A stretch of DNA of 64,000 nt, taken from Polytrichum commune. Lineage: Eukaryota; Streptophyta; Polytrichopsida; Polytrichales; Polytrichaceae. Of this stretch, positions 35,902-46,097 are shown piece after piece. The DNA lies in the NCBI GenBank assembly GCA_950295325.1, contig OX485809.1, positions 36,895,081 to 36,959,080 on the forward strand. Direction: 5' to 3'. A model generated the notes under the pieces. The model did not search any database and was not told the DNA's origin. It saw only the letters and a list, made by a program, of their open reading frames with translations. Numbering within the stretch: position 1 is the first letter of the stretch; each line of letters opens with the position of its first letter. Made by a program: the position numbers and the translations under genes.

Positions 35902-36394
35902 TTAGGTTCTTTTGGACCCTGCTCTAAACCCTTATTAGTTTTTTCAAAAGAACTATGGAGTACCCTAAGGTGCTACATAAAATGTGTTATTCTACAAAAC
36001 TAACCATTTATATAGCCAGCGCATTCTTACAACAAAACTTTATGCTAAACTAATACTTATCCCCTACTTACATGACACCATACCCTAAATTTTCCAAAAT
36101 CATTGAAGGCATTGGTTTCTCTTTTATTTGAGCATATTAGAAAATTTAAACCATATAATTGCGTTATATTTAACGATGTAACCATTCACATTTAGTCCTT
36201 ACCAATGATGCCAACAATTCACACGATATTGAATGAAAAAAAAAAGATTACCCACACCCCCCAACATGTGGAACAATTTAGAATAATTGAGTGTGGAGCC
36301 TAATAAATGAATACCTTCCCCAACTGCATTTTGCAAGGGTTTTGAAATGCACGATCCTTATTTGAAAATGCGAACATGCTCAAGTTTTAAGTAC

Positions 36395-37260
36395 ATCCCT
36401 TAGATCGTGACTTTCACGAATCACATAGTCGCCAATAAATCATGGTTCATGATTTATTTAATATATAGATTGTGATATAAGAGTAAATGGGATAAGCACA
36501 ACATCAAATGAAGCCATTCAAGCAATCATGTTGTTATTCCCTGTTCCTTCCATGTATATTAGATGATGGCGCAAGATAAAATAGATGTTGTTTGTATATG
36601 GGGGCATCAGTGAACCACAACTACATTTGGTGTTTAGGGTTTAGGAGATAGGAGATAGGAGATAGGAGATAGGGTTATAACATATTAATCTATCCAATGT
36701 CAATGTATAACATTGTCTTACTCGTGAGAAGAGTCTTATAGGAAGGTTATAGTGAAGACGATGTTGATTATGTTAATTTGTTATTCGAGACGTTTAAACG
36801 CGATATATTGATTGGTCGTGTGTTTATTCAAATAACATGAAATATTGTGGATGTTAATAGGGGCTAGGGGTCCAACTTTGGATGTTTCGCTCACTTTAGG
36901 GAATCACATATTAGTCGCTAATAAACCATCATTCATGATGTATTTAATATATGGAATGTCATGTAAAAGTAAATCGGAGAAGCACAACATCATGTTGTTA
37001 TTCATTGTTCTCTCCACGTGTATTAGATAATGGAGGAAGATATAACAGATATTGTTTGCATAATATGAAGAAGAGTCTAATCGGAAGGTCATAGTAAATA
37101 CAATCTTGATCATGTTAATATGTTATATGGGACGTTTAAACATGATATCCTAATTGGTTTTGTATTTAGTCAATGCGTATTTCATGTTGTGGATGTTATA
37201 AGGGTTTAGGGTCCAATCTTGGATGTTTTGCTCTCACACATTAGTAAACTTGAAGTGAAC
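36395..37260. repeat. Imperfect tandem duplication in element A
   Basis: 36415-36570 and 36771-36900 recur, diverged, at 36900-37030 and 37112-37235 (for example GACGTTTAAACGCGATAT against GACGTTTAAACATGATAT, and GGGTCCAACTTTGGATGTTT against GGGTCCAATCTTGGATGTTT). A (GGAGATA)n microsatellite lies near 36645-36672. No coding content. Confidence 0.7.
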
Positions 37261-38146
37261 TTGAGGATGGATTCAAGTAACATTAAAAGATTGAACTAGA
37301 AAGGGACATTGGTAGTTAGTATCCCCTTAACAACGTCCACATACGTTCGTCATTGCCACTCTTGCATGCGAGATAATAGAGCAAGGTTCTAGGGTTTAGG
37401 GTTTAGGGGGGACAAATAAATAATTCTATTCATCATGACAATGGCCTCAAGCCTTGGAAACTCTCTCATAATTGCAGCCTCCAAATGGCCCAAACCCCAC
37501 CTAAATAGGTTTACACTTGAAAGCATTGAATGGAGTTGTGTTTGGGTCTACATATTGGTTAAAATATACCTTGATGATACTTGAAAAAATTAATGTGGCC
37601 GCCACCCTTCCTCCCAATGGCGTATGTCATATCCACACAAAACAAAACAAATAGATTAAATAACATAGACTAAGTCATATGACGGCTGGGGTATCAGAGG
37701 GGCATTGATAGATGCGCATTTTTCTACTATAAACAGAAAACGGGGAATTCTGTCAGGAGGTTTGAAATAACCTCTGCAAGAGAAGAAGGCGGGGAAGGCA
37801 TCCAATGACTAAGTCTGGGAAGCGGAGGTGGATAGTATAAAGGGGCGCACCCCCCAAAAGTCGGTCTTTTTTTTCTCTTCTCCCGCTGTCGAATTCGTAG
37901 AGAGAACTCTTAGTAGGAGCTGTACTTCAAGGTTCGTGCATGCTACCGTTCATGAGCACTTATCCATAGCATGCAAGTTCATGAGCACCTATCCACACCA
38001 TGCAAGCCCACCTTGAACTTTGCAATGAGCTCAAATTCAACACACCACGCAATATCCGCCGCATTATACGCCGGATTTTGTGGTGTACTTGGGCGAACCT
38101 TCACCTTTACACTAGTGTTGGCGGGTTTTGAGTCTGACCCTATGAG
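37261..38146. other. No gene recognised
   Basis: Unassigned sequence of element A leading into the palindrome array, with a TTTAGGG tract near 37391. Confidence 0.4.
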
Positions 38147-41100
38147 GTTTGGGTCGACCGACCCAAACCTGTCCACTAGTGTGTTAGGGTTTATGTCTGA
38201 CCCTTAACATGTTTGGGTCGGTCGACCCAAACCCCAACCCCAGTGTGTTAGGATTTTTATCTGACCCTTATCAGGTTTGGGTCGACCGACCCAAACCTGT
38301 CCACTAGTGTGTTAGGGTTTATGTCTGACCCTTGTGAGGTTTGGGTCGGTCGACCCAAACCCCTACCCCAGTGTCTTAGGGTTTTTTTCCTGACCCTTAT
38401 CAGGTTTGGGTCGACCGACCCAAACCACTACATGGTGTGGGTGGATGTACTCTTGTGAGGTTTGGGTCGGTCGACCCAAACCCCTACCCCCAGTGTGTTA
38501 GGGTTTTTTCCTGACCCTTATCAGGTTTGGGTCGACCGACCCAAACCCCTACGTGGTGTGGGTGGATGTACCCTTGTGAGGTTTGCAAATCCCTACTCCA
38601 GTGTGTTAGGGTTTTTTTCTGACCCTTGTCAGGTTTGGGTCGACCAACCCAAACCACTACCTGGTGTGGGTGGATGCACCTTTGTGAGGTTTGGGTCGGT
38701 CGACCCAAACCCCTACCCCCAGTGTCTTAGGGTTTTTTCCTGACCCTTATCAGGTTTGGGTCGACCGACCCAAACCCCTACGTGGTGTGGGTGGATGTAC
38801 CCTTGTGAGGTTTGCAAACCCCTACTCCAGTGTATTAGGGTTTTTTTCTGACCCTTGTCAGGTTTGGGTCGACTGACCCAAACCACTACCTGGTGTGGGT
38901 GGATGCACCCTTGTGAGGTTTGGGTCGGTCGACCCAAACCCCTACCCCCAGTGTCTTAGGGTTTTTTCCTGACCCTTATCAGGTTTGGGTCGACCGACCC
39001 AAACCCCTACGTGGTGTGGGTGGATGTACCCTTGTGAGGTTTGCAAACCCCTACTCCAATGTGTTAGGGTTTTTTTCTGACCCTTGTCAGGTTTGGGTCG
39101 GCTGTGAACCCTTTGAGTGGTCCACCACTCTGCGGGATCACTTTTAGTTAGAATGTTAGCATTAAAAGTTAGAATTGATAGGGAATTTAGGGAAAATTAG
39201 TTCATTTAGCATTTAGCCTAGAAGAAGGAAGGTCAAAATGAAACTAAGTAGTGCTAGAAGATAGCAAAGTAGAAAACATATGCTAGCTAGTAAAAACAAC
39301 TAGCTAAGCAAATATTAGTAGATGCTAGTTATTAAGCAATTGTTAGTAGATGCTAGCTAAGCAAGTGTTAGTTTATTAGTTAGTGTGAGGCACACAAGAC
39401 TATTGGAGGTGTTTTACGTAAGAAGATAAAATCGGCGTGAAGAATTTTGAAGACAAAAAAGAAAGAGAGCAAGGGGGATACTTGCCCACTTGCCCCCTTG
39501 CCAACTCGATGGCGGAAAAATTAGAAAGATTTCTAAAGGTTTTTTGTCGGAGCCACCTCGGCGAGAGGGTGGCAACCTCAACCGGGAAAACCCCCGAGCC
39601 AAAATTTCGGGAAAGGGTTTGAAAAATGGATCCGGTGGAGGAGGGGTCCAACCCTTTTGTGAGAGGGTTTAAAAACCCCTCCTTCCACCTTGTAGCTCTC
39701 TCTCTTTCTCTAGTTTTTGGGCGAAGCCCTGCTTCAATGTAGTTAGGAAAAAATCCTTTAGCATGTATTCTCAATGGTCTAAAAGAAAGGCTTGAGAACC
39801 TCCTCTACTTTCTCTCTCCTAGTTAGGTTGTGTGTTTATTAACACACCAACAAAATTATTCCTTCTTTTGTAGAGGTAGGTTGGATGGTAGAGTTTTGAG
39901 TAGAGGCATTATAGACCTCATCTGCCAATGCCCTGAAGGCTTAGTTCAAAAGCTAGAACAAGATACTTATCATTTTTCTCTTAGAGAGATTTCATATAGC
40001 TATCCATAGCCGTTTCCCATTTGTGATTTGGTTGAGATGACAATTAGTTATGGATTTTCAAAGATGGAGTAGAAAAACTGGGTGGTCTTGTGGGTAGCGG
40101 CTGCTGGATCAGACCTGCGAGCCCAATAGGAATTTTAATTCCAAGAAATTATATTTTTCCCAAGTAGAACTTTTGTGTAGCTTTCCAAAATGGCTTAGAA
40201 CATTTGATTTGAGCATGATTTGAATTAGATATGAATTGTGCAAGATGGGACACATAGTTTGAGAACTTTTGGTTGACTGCTGCATTACAGAGGACCTGCT
40301 GGGTTCACTTCGGCTTACCTTTCTAATCAAATATTTTTATCAAATACATCTTTTTAATATCTCTCCAGGGTCGTATAGAACGTTTGATTTGACTAAGATT
40401 TGAATTAGATATGAATTGTTGAAGGCGAGATACATAGTTTAAGCCTTCTTGATTGACTGCTGTGTTACAAGGAGTCCGCTGAATTTCTATTAGCTTAACC
40501 TGCTGATGTCATAATTTTTCTAGTTAGAGCTTGTTCATAGCTTTCCAATGGTATAAGGAAAGCCTAGATCCAAGTAGTAAGGAATGTGCTATGAATTTTT
40601 GAAGTTAGAAGGTAGATAGGTGGGTTGGAAGGGCCGGTTGAATCGACCTCACACTTCCAACCCTCATAACTTTTGCATTTCTTATCCGATTAGAGTGATT
40701 TTTAGATCATTGGAAAGATAATTTGGTGCACTAAGTATAAATATTATGCTTAGGATTAAATTACAGGGCAGAATAACACTTTATATTTTAATTGTTAACT
40801 AAGGTACGCTTACTACCAAACTAGTTACAAAGAAGGAGGCAAGGTCGACGCTCGGAAAGTGGAGCAAGGAAGGAGGTAGCGGCTCGGCCTACATCAAGCC
40901 CAAATCAACCGAGGAAAATTGAGGTAAATTAACTAACCTTAAGCCTTCCATTTAGGATTGGAGGGAGCACGGCTAAGGTACGCATTTCTAAACCCACTCA
41001 CCTATCTCGTAAGGTCAAGTGGCTTGACCACTTGACCGCCAAGGGAGTATCCAATTCCATTGTTTTCGGGGCCCTTGGTATGTTTTGTGGTAGTAGCTTC

Positions 41101-42318
41101 ATTTATTAGCAAGTTTCGTGTGTGGTAAGTCGGATTAATCACCGACACGACCACTCTGAATGTTGTTGGTGGAAAGGTGGGGTTAATGACCCGCGAATCC
41201 ACTATTATGTTGTTGGCCCCATAGATTGGGAGTAATGGCCCCAATTTATGAAGATTGCGCAACAGGTTGAACCTACAGGTCGCCCGTCACCCTGGTCCCA
41301 TTGAGTTGCATTTCGTGGTCTATCCAGTGTAAACACATTTAACAATCAAAACATACAAAATAAATCGTAAACCCTTGTTGGCAAGAGACCCGAGGTAAGG
41401 GGTGATGCCTAATATGTTAATGTAGTGAGTTAGGACGTGCAAACAAAAGTAAGTAATTAAGAAGGAATTTGTGTGAAGGGTGGGACTTAGGCCAAGTTCC
41501 CCCGCTTAGAAAACTAAATAGAACTAAATAAATAAATAGGAAGAATTGAATGGTCCATCAAATTGTCGTTATTCCGTTCGTTGAGTTAGGGTGGTATGAG
41601 TCACACCCGGTTGGGTGTATCAGAACCATCCCAATTCACAAATTAGGATTGCCTTGGTTTCAAGGCTGGTGCGTCTGCGCGTAGAATAGGTTGTAGGTTA
41701 AGGTTAGAACTAGATATGAAATTGGTTAGTGGAGTTTAAAGCCACACTAGTAAAAAACTAAGGCCTAACCTCCGGAGGTACTACGACGCATATTTAATCT
41801 CCCTTAAAAATCTAACTACTCACGTTATACACCTATCATCCGGGTTCGGCTTGGGCGCCTGCAAATGCAGGCCACCTTCACCGAAGGGCTTGTGTGATAC
41901 TTTTAGGCTCCCTCGAAAGGGGGTGGCCCAAAAGTACCACATCGGCCGACCCAAACCACTACCTGGTGTGGGTGAATGCACCGTTGTGAGGTTTGGGTCG
42001 GTCGACCCAAACCCCTACCCCAGTGTGTTAGGGTTTTTTTGTCTGACCCTTGTCAGGTTTGGGTCGACCGACCCAAACCCCTACCTGGTGTAGGTGGATG
42101 CACCCTTGTGAGGTTTGGGTCGGTCGATCCAAACCCCTACCCCAGTGTCTTAGGGTTTTTTCCTGACCCTTATGAGGTTTGGGTCGACCGACCCAAACCC
42201 CTACCTGGTGTGGGTGGATGCACTCTTGTAAGGTTTGGGTCGGTCGACCCAAACCCCTACCCCAGTGTGTTAGGGGTTCAGTCCGACCCTTATGAGGATT
42301 GGGCCGGTCGACCCAAAC
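38147..42318. repeat. Large palindrome family 1 array, interrupted by the LTR element
   Basis: About twenty copies of the GTTTGGGTCG-N2-CGACCCAAAC palindrome at 38147-39102 and 41942-42318. They are embedded in a higher-order repeat of about 230 bp (CCCAGTGTGTTAGGG, TTTTTCCTGACCCTTATCAG, GGTGTGGGTGGATG). Copies alternate in centre (mostly AC then GT). The LTR element at 39103-41941 split one palindrome exactly between its arms (TCGGC target). The array ends shortly before the DUF7869 gene and may be its upstream region. Confidence 0.95.
39103..41941 (-). mobile_element. Solo-LTR-like element, copy 2 (2,839 bp, inverted)
   Basis: Reads TGTGAACCC at 39103 and ends GTACCACA at 41941. It is the reverse complement of copy 1 at 10061-12899 and has the same length. 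TSD TCGGC at 39098-39102 and 41942-41946. Differences from copy 1 are few (for example the long T run of copy 1 near 12535 is broken here). Inserted in a family 1 palindrome of element A, so it is younger than element A's array. Confidence 0.9.
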
Positions 42319-42494
42319 CCGCACCAAAATAATTTCTGGAACTTGTTTTGGACTTGCACACAGTGTTGGGAGTTCACATTGTAGTTGTGTTGGAAATGTC
42401 TTCATCCTCGGTGTCCCCATTGATCATGGTGTCTTGCATTTTCCGATATTTGATTCTTTTGGACCCTTACATTCTTTCCATGTGTGTAGGTGCA

Positions 42495-45400
42495 ATGGAG
42501 GGAGTTGGTGGAAGAGGGGATTCCTTCTCTGACGACATGGGCAACACCCAATCTACGTCTGGGGATGAGCTAGACATTGTTGGGGAGGATAGTTTTGATG
42601 ACAGTGCAGATGAAGGTGACTTAGGGAGTCCTTCGCCATCTGCCCCTTCTTGCCCCACTATGGAATGTGCTGGGCTTTCACGAGCTTTATGGGTGAATTT
42701 GGATGTAGTACTTGTTAATGACAGTGGAGTTGCTGTGGCGGAGGGTATTTGTCGTAACACACATCCATAAGATTGCATTGATGAAAACCCCCTTGGCACC
42801 GAGGACGTTGGAGTTGTTATATTGGAATCACTCGTACATTCTGAAGTGAATCCAACTCATAGGTTCTCGTTGCGAAGGTGGCCGTTGAAGAATGTGACAA
42901 TTGATGGGGTTAATTTGCATGAGCATGAGCGACGACACATCCAAATCCAAGAAGAGCTCCAAGCAAACATTCGGCCACGCAAAGGCCTACGGAAGTACGA
43001 TACATTGGCACGTCCTACTCCGTCTGCAAATGAGTGTAAACGTCAAAGGTTGCTTTGTGAGGAGTCCATTAGAGAAGTTGCCACAAAGGATTGTTGTGTA
43101 CATCGTTGTTGCCAATTGTTCCCAAGGGATAAATTGAAGGCCATCCGCGAGGAAATGTGGCTTGGAGATTTCCGTCTAAGATCCACCAAAAAGCTTGATG
43201 TCCATAGGGCGGTACATGTGAACGGAGCGGGTCGCAAGGTCATCACCCTTGAGAGCATAGACGTGTGTTGTACCGCATGGTACATCATTCACGGTGTGTC
43301 GAAAGCGGAATTTTATAGACAAACCGCGTATGCCAAGGAAGGCCGCCGGTCCCGTCACCATGGGAATACGGGCTTAAAGAAACCAAGGGAAGCAACGAGA
43401 CAAGCAACCGCCACTCTGGCAACCATCATTGTCCCCCTTGCCAATGCAATGCCGCACAAAACACGCACACTCGCAACCGGTGAAAAGGTTGTGGAGAAGG
43501 TTCTTCCTACAGGCACGAAATGGAAAGACATATTGTTGGACGTAAACGCAGTTGGCGAGAAGGCTGGGTTGGACCCTATTTCGTTGTCGAAACTGAGTGC
43601 AATAAAAAAATCTCACTTTAGCGAATACATCACAAAAAGACGAGGCGACAAATTTGCCCGTTGTTCCAAATGCGAGAAGTTGAAACGCCTTCGAGATGCA
43701 CACACGATGGGGACAGAATCCTATGCCGCACATCAAATGAACTATTTCAAGCATGTGAACATGCAAGAGGCACACCGTAATGATTACTACACAAATAGAG
43801 CTTTGTCCATCTCTAGGCCTTCGGAGGTCCTTACAATCATCCATGACAAAATGGACCATGCCAAAATAGCCTCACCATGTTTTGCAAATCGAATCAAAGC
43901 CACGGATGGCCTTTTTAAGCTTCCTGTATCGGTTACAGGTGATTTTGATAACAATTGCATTGCATTACCTAAACACAAATTTGTGCTTTAGGTTTGTACT
44001 TGGGGCCATAGATGTACACCATGTGAATTTTTTGGTGTTATAGTTGAATATTAAACCATTGGGTTGGCTTTACAGGGATGATTGCACATGGATATGGTGA
44101 TGTCAAGTATGCTCATTATGCTCTTGATTTGTATCCGGCGGATTCAAACCACACGATAGGGTCATTTGCAAAGCTTTTACGTGATTTGGAGAAACCGCCG
44201 TCCTATTCATCAAGATTGTTATTTGAAAACTCGGGATCAACACCTCTATATGAAGCGGTCTTGGATGGAAGAGATGTATGCGTGCACTCCTTGCCGGAGC
44301 CACGAAGTGAAGATGTGATTGCCAAGAATTTGCCCCCAACTCTGCGTGTCCAATTGGACAATTGTGCGAAGGACAATAAAAGTAGATATGTTTTTGCATA
44401 TTGGTCGTTGTTGGTTGCGAAAGGCATTTTCAAGGAGGTTTTTGTGTCCTTTCTATTGGTAGGCCACACGCACGACGATATCGATGCATCTTTTGGGCGG
44501 TGGAGCATGAAGTTGCGCGAGGAGGATTTTCCGACAATCCCATTGTTGATGAAGTCGTACATGGATTTGGAGAACATTCCCGTCATCCCCCATATGATCG
44601 AGGAGGTTCCAGACTTCAAGGCATTTATAGAACCGTATATTCGAAGCGGAGCTCACCGATTGATCGGACATACGAAGGCACAACAATTTCGGTTCTACGT
44701 GCGTGACGATGGTGTCCCCGCCATGCAATACAAGTTGTTGTGCACGTCACAAGACTGGAGCCCGCCGGAGGGTCTCCTTGTATGGCGTGTTGATGGGGAG
44801 GGAAGGACGATGTTGCCTGACGGAGAGCCTAAGCCTTGCAAACCAATAGTAATGAAGAATTTGGAGGACATTTATAAAGGCATATCAGGCTTCATACAAT
44901 ATTGGGAGAGTTTGAGGGTAGCGGATGTTGGTGGATCGTGTTGGCTTCGTTACGGAAGTTGGATACAATATTGGACACGTGTTCGTGGTGCTTTGGCAAA
45001 CCTTCATCAAGATACACCCCTTACTTTAAGGCATGGGTTTTGGCCACAAACTCGTGTCAATGTACAAGCTTCGGAGGCTAGTCTTTTGGGAAATGGAGAG
45101 GTTCGAGAGGAATTTGATGTGGACGACCATTACGTGGGGCCTGCTAGTAGTCGTCCGCCACCATCTTTCCGCATTGCAGTGGATTGTCATGAAGGTTATA
45201 TGCTCATTTTGCGTCCTGGAGATGAGACATATGCAAAGCCAGTGTGGGTGGCAAGAGCTTTGTCCAAACCAAATTTTGTAACTTCCAGCCCTCATTTTCG
45301 ACAAATACAAGTAGAGTACTACCGACCGACAGCACAGAATGAAGATGTTGTTCGGCATTATACAGGCTGGGATACAAACCAACACTTTCGGTGGAAGGTG

Positions 45401-45562
45401 GATTCTGAGCACGGTCCATCTTGGGTAGATACAGATTCCATATTCATAGCATGGAAACCACGGAAAAATCATAGTGGATCAGTGTCCATCCCTCAAAAGT
45501 ACATAACTTTTGCAAAAGACAACCTTGCTCGGATCGCAGAAGAAGCAACCCACGTTGAATGA
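42495..45562 (+). CDS. DUF7869-type protein, putative transposase of element A (one in-frame TAA near the N-terminus)
   Basis: Exons 42495-43938 and 44076-45562, joined in phase 1 (donor ACAG|GTGATT, acceptor TTTACAG). The join recreates VTGMIAHGYG. The N-terminus is acidic; a Cys/His-containing region follows (KDCCVHRCCQLF), and a further Cys pair (RCSKCEKL) is at about 43660. The C-terminal half carries the DUF7869 blocks: HDKMDHAK (about 43845), LDLYPADSNHTIGS, LDNCAKDNKSRYV (about 44355) and VGHTHDDIDASFGRW (about 44455). The spaced Asp/His residues look like an RNase H-like DDE/D centre, so transposase activity is inferred; DUF7869 is uncharacterised as far as I know. A lone TAA at 42768-42770 interrupts the frame before the conserved region and continues in the same frame after it. 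Stop TGA after THVE. Confidence 0.68.
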
Positions 45563-46093
45563 GAAGTTGGTAGGATTGTGTTAGCATGATTATAGTGTAA
45601 TATGTAATTCGACGAATATATATTACTCATATGTGTTCTCCTCAAACTTGGGGCAAAGTTTGGGTAGAACTTGCGAATGCTATATTGTTTGGGGTTGGAT
45701 GAATATCCATTTACTATATTTCAATACAGTTGTGAAGTTCATTTTTTTATTAAGTTTGGGACTAAATTGTCCATTGAAGAAAAATGCATTTATTGCATGC
45801 ACTTTGTATGTTGCAATGTCTATATTTTATTGACCATGCTAATAATAGAAATCATTTTATATGTTTTTTGGGTGAAACTAGTTTGGAGTGCTCTACCCAA
45901 AGTGTTTTTGTTGATGAAGTTGGTGTTGAGTGCTCTACCATATGTGCTTATGTCCACACATAATAGATTTGGGATATTAGAACATATAATATATTTGAGA
46001 TTGTTCGCAATATAGTTTCGGAACACGGAATGTTGTTTGATCCATATATTAATTTGAGACTAGAGAAAGTCTCAATTTAACGAATATAGTGTT
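45563..46093. other. Element A right terminus
   Basis: AT-rich 3' flank of the DUF7869 gene, ending in the right TIR. An inner fold-back (TTTGAGACT...AGTCTCAATT) lies just inside the TIR, as in the small derivative at 35.6-35.9 kb. Confidence 0.7.
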
Positions 46094-46097
46094 CCTA

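Larger units (their letters stand above)
26049..46093. mobile_element. Element A: ~20-kb DNA transposon with DUF7869 gene and ParB/methyltransferase/phosphatase cargo
   Basis: Terminal inverted repeats: the left end begins AACACTATATTCGTTAAATT and the right end is its exact reverse complement over 24 bp. CCTA occurs directly outside both ends (26045-26048 and 46094-46097); the pattern could also be read as TCCTA with one end base shared. Length is 20,045 bp, or 17,201 bp without the LTR insertion at 39103-41941. Contents from left: subterminal repeats, a small Lys/Glu-rich gene (-), the large ParB-methyltransferase-FCP1 gene (-), minisatellites, a nested MITE, a large palindrome array and the DUF7869 gene (+). 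It is inserted in a coding exon of element B, whose frame is exactly restored by its removal. The ends begin (AA)CACTA, but the putative transposase is not CACTA-like and the TSD is not 3 bp. Confidence 0.88.

Noticed and set aside
38147-42318. CRISPR-like array (regular short repeats with spacers)
   Set aside because: The repeats are perfect palindromes inside a longer tandem repeat, the 'spacers' are themselves repeated, the DNA is eukaryotic, and no cas-like gene is present.
26049-46093. Calling element A a CACTA transposon because its ends read (AA)CACTA
   Set aside because: The internal gene is not a CACTA transposase and the target duplication is 4-5 bp rather than 3 bp.
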